This document shows positions 24,666 to 33,813 of a stretch of DNA of 64,000 nucleotides, in pieces; positions within the stretch are counted from its first letter, which is position 1; each line of letters starts with the position of its first letter. The DNA comes from Natronospirales bacterium. Its GTDB lineage: Bacteria; Pseudomonadota; Gammaproteobacteria; Natronospirales; REEB76. The notes under the pieces were generated by a model, which made no database searches, was not told the origin of the DNA, and saw only the letters and a list, made by a program, of their open reading frames with translations. The translations under genes and the position numbers were made by a program. The stretch lies in assembly GCA_021792635.1 (NCBI GenBank), contig JAJYUH010000001.1:136515-200514 (forward strand). Direction: 5' to 3'.

Positions 24666-24671
24666 TATAAT
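24666..24671 (+). promoter_or_regulatory. -10 element for the DUF4156 lipoprotein gene
   Basis: A consensus TATAAT about 64 bases before the ATG. The -35 region at normal spacing is poor (AAACGA); TTGTGA at 24638-24643 is 22 bases upstream, too far for a standard promoter. Activator dependence, perhaps through the adjacent inverted repeat, is possible. Confidence 0.45.
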
Positions 24672-24734
24672 ATTGTGTGGTATCTGATCTATTAAAAACA
24701 TCCATACAAATCTCTAAACTATATGGAGAAATCA

Positions 24735-25085
24735 ATGAAAAGAACCATCCTAATTTTGGTTGCGACGTTGATATTATTGGGATGTTCTGCCATTTCGCTT
24801 AAACCCGGAGCAGAAAAAGTCCTAATCACCGATACGAAGCCAGCAGATGGGTGTAAATTTTTGGGTGAAGTAGTCGGAAACCAAGGGAATTTTTTTACGG
24901 GTCGTTATACCTCAAATGAGAACCTCGAGATAGGTGCGCAGAATAATCTTAAAAACAAGGCCATGGAAATGGGAGGCAACGTAATAGTCCTTTTGACTCA
25001 GCGAGCAGGTCAAACAACAGGTATGTATGGAGCGGGCAGTGAGACAAATGTTACTGTATCCGGAAATGTCTACAAATGTCCTTAG
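24735..25085 (+). CDS. DUF4156-like lipoprotein
   Basis: A 116-residue lipoprotein. The hydrophobic signal segment ends in the lipobox LLGC, with the lipidated Cys at about 17. The remaining domain has DTKPADGCKFLGEVVGNQGN, then LKNKAMEMGGNVIVLLTQ and the C-terminal GNVYKCP, a pattern matching DUF4156 outer-membrane lipoproteins of unknown function. The ATG at 24735 has GGAGA five bases upstream; an in-frame ATG four codons earlier lacks one. Base composition is like the preceding two genes and unlike the chromosome around it. Confidence 0.8.
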   Translation: MKRTILILVATLILLGCSAISLKPGAEKVLITDTKPADGCKFLGEVVGNQGNFFTGRYTSNENLEIGAQNNLKNKAMEMGGNVIVLLTQRAGQTTGMYGAGSETNVTVSGNVYKCP

Positions 25086-25106
25086 AGCACCTAGCAAAAT
25101 GAGCTC

Positions 25107-25149
25107 GCGTAGGTTGGGGTTCGTCTGCCGCCTCACCTGCAACCTACGC
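25107..25149. repeat. GTAGGTTG dispersed repeat, copy 2, with inverted ends
   Basis: GCGTAGGTTG (25107-25116) and CAACCTACGC (25140-25149) are perfect 10-base inverted ends around TCTGCCGCCTCACCT. In reverse complement the element matches 12464-12500, placing the same repeat beside both accessory inserts. Confidence 0.7.
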
Positions 25150-25414
25150 AAGATTGAATAGCGATGCGGTGGTCGTGGCGTGTGATCTTTCTTGTAAACC
25201 CCGTGGATGACGCCGAGTCTCGTAGCCCGACGAGGGTGAAGCCCACCCATAGGGTGGGGCGAAGTCAGGATGACGAACCGGCGCAGCGGGCCAAGGATGG
25301 CCCGTCTGCGCCGCCCCGAGTCGGGCGAGAAACGAGGGTACGCGGCTAAAACCGAATGTTCTCTCATTCGGTTTTAGCCAAGCGCGGAATCCTCGGGGCG
25401 TGTTTCTTTGGTGA

Positions 25415-25438
25415 CTTTCTTTGCACGTACAAAGAAAG
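25415..25438. repeat. Hairpin of a dispersed intergenic repeat
   Basis: CTTTCTTTG (25415-25423) and its complement (25430-25438) form a perfect 9-base-pair stem with loop CACGTA; after one mismatch GTG/CAC extends it. The structure parallels the hairpin at 12144-12171. Confidence 0.6.
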
Positions 25439-25507
25439 CCACCCGGCCGCGGGACGGAATCCCGCCCTCAAAAGTGGTTGCCGCCGGAGGCGGCTGCATT
25501 CAAGATC

Positions 25508-25534
25508 TGGATTCCGGCTGTTGCCGGAATGACG
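25508..25534. repeat. Dispersed TCATTCC...GGAATCCA palindromic repeat, copy 2
   Basis: TGGATTCCGGC and GCCGGAATGACGA, with an 8-base perfect stem (25511-25518 with 25523-25530) and loop TGTT. It is the reverse orientation of the copy at 11341 and lies 39 bases from the end of hemE. Confidence 0.7.
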
Positions 25535-25572
25535 ATAAGACGAAGCGGCGGTTGCCTTGCAGCCGCATCAAT

Positions 25573-26643
25573 TCACTTGTGATAGGCCGGGCTCAATTCA
25601 TGAACGGCTGCAACCATCGCCGCGACACTTTCGGGTTTGGTGCCGATTTGGACGCCGTGGCCCAGATTGAAAATGTGGCCCGGACCGTGACCATAACTGT
25701 CCAGGACTTTCTTGACTTCTTCGCGGATGCGTTCGGGCGGGGCGTAAAGCGCAGCGGGATCGAGATTGCCTTGCAGCGCGACCTTGTCTCCGACACGGCG
25801 GCGTGCGTCACTCAAATCCTGTGTCCAGTCCACGCCCAGCGCATCGGCGCCGGAATCCGTCATAGCTTCCAGCCACGGGCCGCCGCCTTTGGTGAATAAA
25901 ATCACCGGCACGCGCCGGCCTTCGTATTCGCGTTGCAACTCTGCAATCACCGCGCTCATGTAACTTAGGGAAAACTCTTTATAGGCTTGGCCGGTGAGCA
26001 CGCCGCCCCAGGTATCGAACAGCATAACGGCTTGGGCGCCGGCGGCAATCTGAGCGTTCAGATACAATGCGACGCTGCGCGCCAGCAGATCCAGCAGTTT
26101 GTGGAGTGTCGCCGGTTCGCGGTAAAGCAGACCTTTGACCAAAGCGAATTCCTTGCTGGCGCCGCCCTCGACCATGTAACAGGCCAGCGTCCAGGGGCTG
26201 CCGGCGAAACCGATGAGCGGCACGCGGCCGGCGAGTTCGCGGCGGATCAGGCGCACCGCATCCAGCACGTAGCGCAATTCCGTTTCCGGGTCGGGCATTG
26301 CCAGTTTCGCCACTGCGGCGGCATCCCGCACCGGCCGTTCGAAGGCCGGGCCTTCGCCTTCCACGAAATGCAGGCCCAGACCCATGGCCGCGGGGATGGT
26401 GAGGATGTCGGAGAACAAAATCGCCGCGTCCAGCGGAAAGCGATTGACGGGTTGCAGCGTGACTTCGCAGGCCAGTTCCGGTGTGCTCATGAGTTGGATG
26501 AAACTGCCGGCGCGGGCACGGGTTTCGCGGTACTCGGGGAGGTAGCGGCCCGCCTGGCGCATGATCCATACGGGCGTGCGCGGCGTGGCTTCGCGCAAGA
26601 GCGCACGCAGGAGCAGATCGTTTTTGAGTACGGTTTGCGTCAC
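25573..26643 (-). CDS. hemE: Uroporphyrinogen decarboxylase
   Basis: A 356-residue HemE, which decarboxylates uroporphyrinogen III to coproporphyrinogen III in haem synthesis. Diagnostic segments are [20 protein letters not shown] near the N-terminus, [20 protein letters not shown] and the C-terminal FNLGHGV. Two in-frame GTG codons (26652 and 26643) are possible starts; 26643 gives the standard N-terminus VTQTVLKND and lies close behind GAGGCGA. The leader contains a tandem purine-rich duplication (26647-26674). The gene is downstream of pyrF and in the same direction. Confidence 0.94.
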   Translation of the reverse strand: MTQTVLKNDLLLRALLREATPRTPVWIMRQAGRYLPEYRETRARAGSFIQLMSTPELACEVTLQPVNRFPLDAAILFSDILTIPAAMGLGLHFVEGEGPAFERPVRDAAAVAKLAMPDPETELRYVLDAVRLIRRELAGRVPLIGFAGSPWTLACYMVEGGASKEFALVKGLLYREPATLHKLLDLLARSVALYLNAQIAAGAQAVMLFDTWGGVLTGQAYKEFSLSYMSAVIAELQREYEGRRVPVILFTKGGGPWLEAMTDSGADALGVDWTQDLSDARRRVGDKVALQGNLDPAALYAPPERIREEVKKVLDSYGHGPGHIFNLGHGVQIGTKPESVAAMVAAVHELSPAYHK

Positions 26644-26646
26644 TCG

Positions 26647-26674
26647 CCTCACCCCTCACTCCTCACCCCTCACT
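26647..26674. repeat. Perfect 14-base tandem duplication in the hemE leader
   Basis: CCTCACCCCTCACT occurs twice without a gap (26647-26660 and 26661-26674). On the hemE mRNA strand it reads AGTGAGGGGTGAGG twice, giving several Shine-Dalgarno-like GAGG/GGGG runs ahead of the GTG starts. Confidence 0.85.
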
Positions 26675-26709
26675 CTTACGGCGGTTGAGGGGGAATTGAG
26701 TTAAACCAT

Positions 26710-27426
26710 TTAATTGTGGAATAAAGCGGCGATTGTTTTTTGAATTTCTTCAGCCGCCGCGCGCGGATCCGGGGCTTTGCGGATGGGCCGCCCCACCACG
26801 ATGTAGTCGGCACCGTTGCGGAACGCCTGTTCCGCGGTGACGGCGCGCTTCTGATCATCGTCGGGACGGTTGTCCACCGGCCGGATACCGGGCGTCACCA
26901 CCAGCAGGCGCTGGTCAATGAACGCGCGTAATTTTGCCGTTTCCATGCCGGAGGACACCACCCCGTCGCAGCCGGCCTGCAGCGCGCGACGCGCGCGGGA
27001 CAGCACCAACTGCTCTACATCGCAGTGAAAACCCAGATCATCCAGATCGCCGCGATCCAGGCTGGTGAGCACCGTGACCGCCAGTACCTTGAGATCGCCC
27101 TTTATTTCCGCCGCCGCTTCCATGATCGCCTGATTACCGTGCACGGTGCAGAAATCCGCGCCGCGCTGCGCCAACTGCCGTACCGCCGCCTGTACGGTGG
27201 CGGGGATGTCGAAGAACTTGAGGTCCACGAAGACTTTTTTGTGCTGTTGCTTCAGCCAGTCGAGCAGTTCGAAGTAACCGCCGGTCATGAACAGTTCCAG
27301 GCCGATCTTGTAGAATTGCACCGCATCCCCGAGCCGCGCTACCAGTTGGCGCGCGCTCTCGGCATCGGCGACGTCGAGGGCGAAAATCAACCGTTCGCGG
27401 CGCGGCACGGAATTGCTGGAAAGCAT
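26710..27426 (-). CDS. pyrF: Orotidine 5'-phosphate decarboxylase
   Basis: A 238-residue PyrF, which makes UMP from orotidine 5'-phosphate, the last step of de novo pyrimidine synthesis. It opens with RLIFALDVADAESA; the catalytic Lys-Asp array is in KVFVDLKFFDIPATV; the C-terminal phosphate-binding portions are VTPGIRP and NGADYIVVGRPI. All belong to the group I enzymes of bacteria. It lies between dgt and hemE on the same strand. Confidence 0.94.
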   Translation of the reverse strand: MLSSNSVPRRERLIFALDVADAESARQLVARLGDAVQFYKIGLELFMTGGYFELLDWLKQQHKKVFVDLKFFDIPATVQAAVRQLAQRGADFCTVHGNQAIMEAAAEIKGDLKVLAVTVLTSLDRGDLDDLGFHCDVEQLVLSRARRALQAGCDGVVSSGMETAKLRAFIDQRLLVVTPGIRPVDNRPDDDQKRAVTAEQAFRNGADYIVVGRPIRKAPDPRAAAEEIQKTIAALFHN

Positions 27427-27466
27427 GGCTGTGCGGATTATTGTGAGTACAGTTTCCGTGATTCTA

Positions 27467-28648
27467 TCATGCCACTCCGGTCAAACCGGGCGTGGTATCC
27501 GTGTCCCCGGTGAGACGCCGGTATTCGCGCAGGGCATAACGGTCGGTCATACCGGCGATGTAATCCGCCACGATGCGCGCCCGGCCCGCCTTACCCTGTT
27601 GTGTTTCCGCCTGGCGCGCGGCACGGAGGAAGGTTTCGGGTAACGGGGCTGTATCACCGAAATGTATCTCGAACAAGGTGCGTACCACACGCGCTGCTTT
27701 ACGGTTCGCATGGCGTACCTGTTGATGCTGATAAAGCCGTGTGCGCAGGAAACGCGCGAGTTCCCGGCTGCGCGCGCCGACCATGCTGCTGAAGCCTATG
27801 AGCGGCCCGGGAAGCAAGCGTACCGTCTCAATGCTGTTCGGGGCCGCTGCCGCAATATTCGCGCGGCTTTGTTCGATGAGATCGCCGATGAGCTGGTTGA
27901 TCATGCGGCGTACCGTCTCGTGTATCAGCCGCCGCGGCGTGAGCGCTGGATAACGCTGCTTCACCGCCGTGCAGTGCTCATGAAAGAGTTCGGTTTCCAT
28001 GAGCCGGTTCACGCTGATGAGGCCGGCACGCAGACCGTCATCCACGTCATGGTTGTTGTAGGCGATTTCGTCGGCGATATTGGCAAGCTGCGCTTCGAGT
28101 CCGGGTTGCCGTCCGTCAATGAAGCGTTGACCCAGCTCGCCCAATTGCCGGGCATTTTCGCGGGAACAGTGCTTGAGGATGCCCTCGCGACTCTCAAAGG
28201 TGAGATTGAGCCCGGGGAATTCGGCGTACTTTTCTTCCAGCTCATCCACCACCCGCAATGATTGCAGGTTATGTTCGAAGCCGCCGTAATCGCGCATGGC
28301 CTGGTGGAGCGCATTCTGTCCCGCGTGACCAAACGGCGTGTGGCCGAGGTCATGCGCGAGAGCGATGGCTTCCGTGAGCGGTTCATTGAGCCCAAGCGCC
28401 ACGGCCACGCTGCGTGCAATCTGCGCCACCTCCAGGGAATGAGTGAGGCGCGTGCGATACAGGTCGCCTTCGTCGTACACGAACACCTGGGTCTTGTACA
28501 TGAGGCGGCGAAACGCGGTCGAGTGGATGATGCGGTCACGGTCGCGCTGGTATTCGCTGCGGTAATTGGGCGGCGGTTCGGGATAACGGCGTCCGCGGGA
28601 GGCGGTATCACGCGCGGCATAGTCGGCGAGTGGCGGGATTCCAGTCAC
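27467..28648 (-). CDS. dgt: Deoxyguanosinetriphosphate triphosphohydrolase-like HD protein
   Basis: A 393-residue HD-domain dNTPase-like protein. The N-terminal [17 protein letters not shown] is typical of Dgt and the metal site is built from [19 protein letters not shown] and later conserved His/Asp residues. E. coli Dgt hydrolyses dGTP to deoxyguanosine and triphosphate; the shorter type here (E. coli has 505) is the Dgt-like group 2, whose exact substrate preference varies. It is followed by pyrF and preceded by aroB, 13 bases away, on the same strand. Confidence 0.9.
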   Translation of the reverse strand: MTGIPPLADYAARDTASRGRRYPEPPPNYRSEYQRDRDRIIHSTAFRRLMYKTQVFVYDEGDLYRTRLTHSLEVAQIARSVAVALGLNEPLTEAIALAHDLGHTPFGHAGQNALHQAMRDYGGFEHNLQSLRVVDELEEKYAEFPGLNLTFESREGILKHCSRENARQLGELGQRFIDGRQPGLEAQLANIADEIAYNNHDVDDGLRAGLISVNRLMETELFHEHCTAVKQRYPALTPRRLIHETVRRMINQLIGDLIEQSRANIAAAAPNSIETVRLLPGPLIGFSSMVGARSRELARFLRTRLYQHQQVRHANRKAARVVRTLFEIHFGDTAPLPETFLRAARQAETQQGKAGRARIVADYIAGMTDRYALREYRRLTGDTDTTPGLTGVA

Positions 28649-28661
28649 GCGGGTGGCCGTT

Positions 28662-29741
28662 TCAAACTGGCCTGCCTGCCAAGGTGTCGCCCAGCATCTT
28701 TACATCGAAATCGTCACTGACCACCGCTTGGCCGATGCCTTTTGGCAGCACCAGACGCAGTCGTCCCGAGCGCACTTTCTTGTCGCGTCGCATGTGCTCG
28801 AGGATCCGCATCGGTGTGAGCGAGGCGGGCGGCTTGCACGGCAATCCGGCCCGTTCCAGCAGCCGGCAGATGCGGCGGTACTCGGCGGCTTTGAGCCAGT
28901 CCATGCGTACCGCCATGTCCGCCGCCATGGCGATGCCGGCCGCCACGGCTTCACCATGCAGCCACTCGCCATAACCGAGGGCGCTCTCGATGGCATGACC
29001 GAAGGTATGGCCCAGGTTGAGCAAGGCGCGCCGTCCCTGCTCGCGTTCATCCTCGCTCACGATGGCAACTTTGATCTCACAGGCGCGCGTGATGGCATGT
29101 ACGCAGGTTTCCGGGTCCAGCGCGAGCAGTTCCTGTACGTGGGTCTCCAGCCACAGGAAAAAATCCTCATCGCTGATGAGACCGCATTTGATGATTTCCG
29201 CCAGACCCGCGCTCACTTCCCGCGGCGGCAGGGTTGTGAGCGTGGCCGTGTCGGCGATTACGGCGAGGGGCTGGTGGAAGGCACCGATCATGTTCTTGCC
29301 GTGACGGTGATTAATGGCGGTTTTGCCGCCCACGGAGGAGTCCACCTGCGCCAGCAGGGTAGTGGGGATCTGTATATGGCTGATGCCGCGCTGATAACAG
29401 GCTGCCGCGAAACCCGTAAGATCACCCACTACGCCGCCACCCAGGGCGATCAATGTGGCATCCCGGCCGAAGCTGTTTTTCAGCAGGAAGCGGAAAATGA
29501 AATCCAATGTCCGCCAGTTCTTGTGTGGCTCACCGTGAGGCAGGACCAGGCTGCGCGGCGCGAACGCCGCCAGCGCCTGGCTGAGTTTGTGCAGATACAG
29601 GGGAGCCACATTGTCATCCGTGATGATACACACTGCGTCTTTCTGCAGTTGTCCCTCCAGGAGCTCGGCACGGGCAAGCAGCCCCGCTCCAATGTGAATG
29701 GAATAGCTGCGTGTTCCGAGCTGGACGGTGAGGGTGGGCAT
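28662..29741 (-). CDS. aroB: 3-dehydroquinate synthase
   Basis: A 359-residue AroB, the NAD- and zinc-dependent second enzyme of the shikimate pathway, converting DAHP to 3-dehydroquinate. The glycine-rich NAD loop is in [17 protein letters not shown] and further conserved regions are [12 protein letters not shown] and [13 protein letters not shown], which carries zinc ligands. It follows aroK closely, as in most gammaproteobacteria, in the pil-aro gene string. Confidence 0.95.
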   Translation of the reverse strand: MPTLTVQLGTRSYSIHIGAGLLARAELLEGQLQKDAVCIITDDNVAPLYLHKLSQALAAFAPRSLVLPHGEPHKNWRTLDFIFRFLLKNSFGRDATLIALGGGVVGDLTGFAAACYQRGISHIQIPTTLLAQVDSSVGGKTAINHRHGKNMIGAFHQPLAVIADTATLTTLPPREVSAGLAEIIKCGLISDEDFFLWLETHVQELLALDPETCVHAITRACEIKVAIVSEDEREQGRRALLNLGHTFGHAIESALGYGEWLHGEAVAAGIAMAADMAVRMDWLKAAEYRRICRLLERAGLPCKPPASLTPMRILEHMRRDKKVRSGRLRLVLPKGIGQAVVSDDFDVKMLGDTLAGRPV

Positions 29742-29757
29742 GAGGTCGCTGCCTTGT

Positions 29758-30360
29758 TCAGCACATATTTCTTAGGATTCCGGCCGCTTTGTCGAGTTCG
29801 CGCCGGATATTCTGCGCCAGCGGCCGTACGCGGCCGTGGTCGGTGATTACCGTAAGCTGGGCGATACTTTCATAGAGGGGCTCCCGATCCAGGAACAATT
29901 CCCGCAACCGGGTTTCGCGATTGTTTGCCATCAGCAGGGGTCGGCGGGAATCGCGGCCGGTGCGGTTTGCCTGGGCATCAACGGAGGCTTTGAGATAAAT
30001 CACGAAACCCCGGTTGCCCAGGCACTCGCGGTTGGCCGGATCCAGCACCGCGCCGCCGCCGGTGGCGAGCACGATGTTGTGTCGCTGGGTGAGTTCCTCG
30101 ATGATCTGACGCTCGCGGCGGCGGAACCCGGTTTCACCCTCCTTTTCGAATATCAGCGCAATATCCGCGCCCGTGCGCTGTTCGATTTCCCGGTCGGTAT
30201 CCAGAAACTCGCGCCCCAGCAGCCGCGCGAGTTCACGTCCGATGGCGGTTTTCCCGGCCCCCATGGGGCCCACGAGGAAAATCCTGCCTGGCAGTGAATC
30301 TGTCACATTGTCATGCCATCGGTCACGTGTGCCCTGGAAGCTGCGCCGTGCATCATTCAC
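29758..30360 (-). CDS. aroK: Shikimate kinase
   Basis: A shikimate kinase (up to 200 residues), phosphorylating shikimate at the 3-position. The P-loop is GPMGAGKTAIG, the shikimate-binding DTDREIEQRTG and GGGAVLD segments are present, and the lid contains RDSRRPLL. The GTG start at 30360 overlaps the end of pilQ by eight bases; GTG at 30306 would give a 182-residue protein with the lead length usual in this family and is a real alternative. It ends 17 bases before aroB. Confidence 0.92.
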   Translation of the reverse strand: MNDARRSFQGTRDRWHDNVTDSLPGRIFLVGPMGAGKTAIGRELARLLGREFLDTDREIEQRTGADIALIFEKEGETGFRRRERQIIEELTQRHNIVLATGGGAVLDPANRECLGNRGFVIYLKASVDAQANRTGRDSRRPLLMANNRETRLRELFLDREPLYESIAQLTVITDHGRVRPLAQNIRRELDKAAGILRNMC

Positions 30361-32581
30361 CCAGCATTGCTGTCTGGGTCATGATTCTTGGGGTGACAAA
30401 GATCAGCAATTCGTCTTTGTTATTTGTGGTCTGGGTATTGCGGAACAGCCAGCCGATGAGCGGCAGGTCGCCCAGTAACGGAACTCTATTGATGGTGGTA
30501 TTACGGGTAGTTTCATAAATGCCGCCCAGCACCACTGTGTCGCCATTGTCCACCAGCACTTGCGTCTTCACATCGCGGGTATCAATGCTGGGGACGCTGC
30601 CGCCGTTGGCGGTGGGAACAAACGATCCGACACTGTCTTTGTGAACTTCCAGGTCCATGATGATACGGTTGTCCGGTGTGATCTGCGGGGTCACATCCAG
30701 GCTGAGTACGGCTTTCTTGAACTGCACCGTGGTGGCGCCGCTGGAGGCCGACTGGGTGTAAGGGATTTCCACGCCCTGTTCGATTTTTGCTTCCTTGGCA
30801 TTGGCGGTGATTACCCGCGGACTCGATACCACCTCGCCCTTGCCCTCTGCCGCCATGGCGGAAAGTTCCAGGTCCAACAGGTAGTTTTGCCGCAGCACCG
30901 CGAAGGCAATCTGGCCGAACGGATTGGCGGTGGGTACGTTGATATTGAGCTGATCCGGCAGCGTCGGTATGCTCAGCAACGGTGTACCGGTCACCGGAAC
31001 GGTGCCCGTGGCGGAGGGGTTGAAGGCGTTCTGCTGGGCGTTGGCGGCGGTCAAATCACCGTTTACGCTCATGAGTCCGCCGCTGGTCTGACGAATACCG
31101 TTGGTGGCGAAGCGTACCCCCAACTGGCGGCTGAAATCATTTTGCGCAATGACGATGCGCGACTCGATGAGTACCTGCTTGACGGGTATGTCGAGCCTTG
31201 CCACCAGGCGGCGGATTCTGGTGATGTCATCGGCGGTATCCGTTACCAGCAGAGTGTTGGTGCGGGTATCCACACTGATGCTGCCGCGCGGGGACAGCAG
31301 AGAGGTCTTGCCGGCGCTCCCTGCGCCCTGGATGAGCGCGGCAATGTCGCTGGCCTTGGCGTAGTTCACCTGGATAAAGGCGGACTGCAGCGGCGCGCTC
31401 TGTTGCAGACTCTGCTGGGCCGCGTATTCCGCCTGTTCCTGCGCGGCGATATCCTGGGCTGTGCCCACGATCAGGGTATTGCCGTACTGGCGTGACGCGA
31501 GCCCCTTGGTTTTCATGATGATGTCGAGCGCCTGGTCCCAGGGGACATCCTGCAGACGCAAGGTGATGTTGCCCTTCACGCTGTCGGACACCACGATATT
31601 CTTGCCGCTCGCATCCGCGAGAATCTGCAGCACGGCGCGGATGTCAATATTCTGGAAATTCAGGCTGATCTTCTGGCCGGTGTACTGTTTCTGCCGAGCC
31701 ACCTGCGCGCTCTGGACCGAGACAGGTGAAAATTCCATGGCGAACAGGTTGTCGCTCTGATAGGCGAGTTTTTCATATTGTCCGGTCGGATGGATGACCA
31801 GACGCGCGCCGCCGGGTGTGTTCTCAGCGTCAATATACTGTACCGGCGTGGCGAAATCGCTCACGTCCATGCGGCGTACCAGTTTCTGCGGCAGCCTGGT
31901 GTTTGGGAAATCCACCACCACATTGTTGCCGGAAGCGTGCACGCTGCCCACGATGGCGGGGCTGCTCAGATCCACGATTACCCGACCCGTGCCATTACTG
32001 CCACGACGGAAATCCACATTGGTGATGCTTTGCCCCGCGGTGGTAGCAGCCGCGAGAACCGGGGTTCCCGCCGCCGGGCTGGCAGTGAGGGCGCCGGCGC
32101 TCGGGGAGAGGGTGACGGGGTCAATCTGTGCCACGGCGGTGTCACCGGGGTTGCCGCCCAGCAGCATGTACACGGTATCGCCTTGGGTGCTGATGTGGTA
32201 GGGAACCAGCGAAGTCAGATCTACGACCACGCGTGTGCGTGTGCCCGCCTCCGCCACCACCACGCTGTCCACGTTGCCTACGTCAATATCAGTCTTCCGC
32301 TCCTTCAGTGCGAGACGTGTGTCATTGAGATCCAGGGCGATGCGGGCCGGCTGTCCGACCGTGAAACTAAGCGGTTGAGGCGCCGGGCCGCTCAACTTGA
32401 GCTGCAGTTGTACTCGGTCTCCCGCCAATTTGGTGGCCGTGACGGCCTGCAGCCGGTTGCTGCCTTCCTGGCCGTTGGCCGCGAACGTCAACGGTATTGC
32501 CAGGCAGCCCAGCAACAGCACGCAAGCTGTCGGCAGCGCTCGGCGTATCCGGTTCAGGGGGGGAACGTATATGCTATTCAT
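30353..32581 (-). CDS. pilQ: PilQ, type IV pilus secretin
   Basis: A 742-residue outer-membrane secretin through which type IV pili extend. After a signal peptide there are two AMIN-type peptidoglycan-binding regions (around residues 50-260), then STN and secretin N domains (QKISLNFQNIDIRAVLQILAD, ASDIAALIQGAG), and the C-terminal secretin channel (GEVVSSPRVITANAKEAKIEQG, VPLLGDLPLIGWLFRN). The start at 32581 is chosen because it places the signal sequence next to the ATG; an in-frame ATG seven codons upstream lacks a better site. It follows pilP by 21 bases. Confidence 0.95.
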   Translation of the reverse strand: MNSIYVPPLNRIRRALPTACVLLLGCLAIPLTFAANGQEGSNRLQAVTATKLAGDRVQLQLKLSGPAPQPLSFTVGQPARIALDLNDTRLALKERKTDIDVGNVDSVVVAEAGTRTRVVVDLTSLVPYHISTQGDTVYMLLGGNPGDTAVAQIDPVTLSPSAGALTASPAAGTPVLAAATTAGQSITNVDFRRGSNGTGRVIVDLSSPAIVGSVHASGNNVVVDFPNTRLPQKLVRRMDVSDFATPVQYIDAENTPGGARLVIHPTGQYEKLAYQSDNLFAMEFSPVSVQSAQVARQKQYTGQKISLNFQNIDIRAVLQILADASGKNIVVSDSVKGNITLRLQDVPWDQALDIIMKTKGLASRQYGNTLIVGTAQDIAAQEQAEYAAQQSLQQSAPLQSAFIQVNYAKASDIAALIQGAGSAGKTSLLSPRGSISVDTRTNTLLVTDTADDITRIRRLVARLDIPVKQVLIESRIVIAQNDFSRQLGVRFATNGIRQTSGGLMSVNGDLTAANAQQNAFNPSATGTVPVTGTPLLSIPTLPDQLNINVPTANPFGQIAFAVLRQNYLLDLELSAMAAEGKGEVVSSPRVITANAKEAKIEQGVEIPYTQSASSGATTVQFKKAVLSLDVTPQITPDNRIIMDLEVHKDSVGSFVPTANGGSVPSIDTRDVKTQVLVDNGDTVVLGGIYETTRNTTINRVPLLGDLPLIGWLFRNTQTTNNKDELLIFVTPRIMTQTAMLGE

Positions 32582-32602
32582 GTTGCTTGCCTCATCTCGC
32601 AA

Positions 32603-33154
32603 TCAGCCACCGAGCTGGATGGTCGTCATCCTTTCCATCCAGCCACCCTGTCCATCCGGTATGATTTCCCGTAACACCAGGCCCGCCTGGCTAATTTTGA
32701 CAATCTTGCCGAAATTCTGTCCCATGTAATTGCCCAGCGTAACGCGATGCACGATACCGTCACCATCGCGTATCAGCGCGTATATTTTGCCGTTGACGGT
32801 GATGGTGCCCATCATCTTCAGGCTGTCCAGCGGGAACTGCTCCAGGTATTGACGCGCACGGTTGAAGTTCGGGTGCAGACCGGATGTGCCCTTGCCGCCT
32901 GTCATGCCGGCGTAACTTTGCAGTTCAGGAATGAAGGGTGAGCGCAGATTCATATCGTCATAGGTGTAGGTTTCAAACGGCTTGATCTGCGGTAACGGCT
33001 CAATCCGACCGCCACGGCGTGCCTTCACCTGGGCTACGTATTGTTTCAGGTCCTGCATGCGGTCCCCGCAGCCGGCGAGAAAAACAGTGGCGCACAGCAT
33101 CATCAACACCATGACCCGGCGGTTGTGGCGGCCCGGAGAAGTGGCTCTGCTCAT
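32603..33154 (-). CDS. pilP: PilP, type IV pilus inner-membrane lipoprotein
   Basis: A 183-residue PilP. The signal peptide ends in the lipobox LAGC, giving a lipidated Cys at about 29. The mature protein has KPFETYTYDDMNLRSPF and a C-terminal beta domain with ITVNGKIYALIRDGDGIVHRV. It connects the PilN-PilO complex to PilQ in the periplasm. Its start overlaps the stop of pilO by four bases. Confidence 0.94.
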   Translation of the reverse strand: MSRATSPGRHNRRVMVLMMLCATVFLAGCGDRMQDLKQYVAQVKARRGGRIEPLPQIKPFETYTYDDMNLRSPFIPELQSYAGMTGGKGTSGLHPNFNRARQYLEQFPLDSLKMMGTITVNGKIYALIRDGDGIVHRVTLGNYMGQNFGKIVKISQAGLVLREIIPDGQGGWMERMTTIQLGG

Positions 33155-33807
33155 GGCTTCACCCGCCCCTTTAACGGCTTCGCCCCGGGTTGTTCGCTGT
33201 TTTCGAGATAACGGTAGGTTTTGGCCGTGAGTATCATCACCAGTTTCGTGCCGGTAGTGTCGTTGCCCCGCGGTTTGATGCTGATGTCGTGCACGGTCAC
33301 GATACGCGGCAACGCCGCTATATCACTTACGAACTTGCCAAACTGCGGATAGGTGCCCTCGACCTGGATCTGGATGGGTTTTTCCGCGTAGAAATCCTTC
33401 TTGATCTCATTCTCCGGTTTGAACAGGTTTTGTTTCAAGCCGTCTATCTGCGCGGTCTGCGAGATATCCTGCAACAGGCTGGGAATCTCGGTGCGGCCCG
33501 GCAACTGACGCAACATGGTGCCGAAGGAACGCCGCATCTGTACAAGCTGTGCCTTGTATATGTTCAGGTTGGCGGCCTCCGCGGCCTTCTGCTCGAATTG
33601 CTGCTTGAGAACGGTTTCCTGCTGTTGCGCCTGGTCCAGTTGCTGCTTGTCGCTGCTCAGCCAGAAGTAGTAACCGATGAATACCACCACGATGAAGACC
33701 GCGACATACGCGATAACCCGTGCCGGCAGGGGCCAGCCGCCGGGATTCTTGAAATCCAGGTTCCGCAAATCGTTGAGGTCGAAGTTTTTGAGGTCCGCCA
33801 GATTCAT
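33151..33807 (-). CDS. pilO: PilO, type IV pilus assembly protein
   Basis: A 218-residue PilO with a short cytoplasmic N-terminus (DLNDLRNLDFKNPGGWP), one transmembrane helix (about 30-50), a coiled-coil stretch rich in Gln and Glu (residues 53-85) and a C-terminal ferredoxin-like periplasmic domain. It pairs with PilN in the alignment complex. It is followed by pilP with overlapping start and stop codons. Confidence 0.93.
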   Translation of the reverse strand: MNLADLKNFDLNDLRNLDFKNPGGWPLPARVIAYVAVFIVVVFIGYYFWLSSDKQQLDQAQQQETVLKQQFEQKAAEAANLNIYKAQLVQMRRSFGTMLRQLPGRTEIPSLLQDISQTAQIDGLKQNLFKPENEIKKDFYAEKPIQIQVEGTYPQFGKFVSDIAALPRIVTVHDISIKPRGNDTTGTKLVMILTAKTYRYLENSEQPGAKPLKGRVKP

Positions 33808-33813
33808 AACTGG

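Larger units (their letters stand above)
25086..25572. other. Repeat-rich intergenic region, no gene supported
   Basis: 487 bases between the lipoprotein gene and hemE. It holds at least four inverted repeats (25107-25149, 25242-25258, 25415-25438, 25511-25530) and looks like a cluster of dispersed intergenic elements. Open frames such as 25164-25349 are translations of those repeats and are not called. Confidence 0.7.

Noticed and set aside
25107-25149. CRISPR-type repeat
   Set aside because: Only two copies of the GTAGGTTG element, 12 kb apart and inverted, with no spacer array or cas genes.
25164-25349. 61-codon frame after the DUF4156 gene
   Set aside because: It crosses inverted repeats and resembles no protein family; composition is that of repeat DNA.
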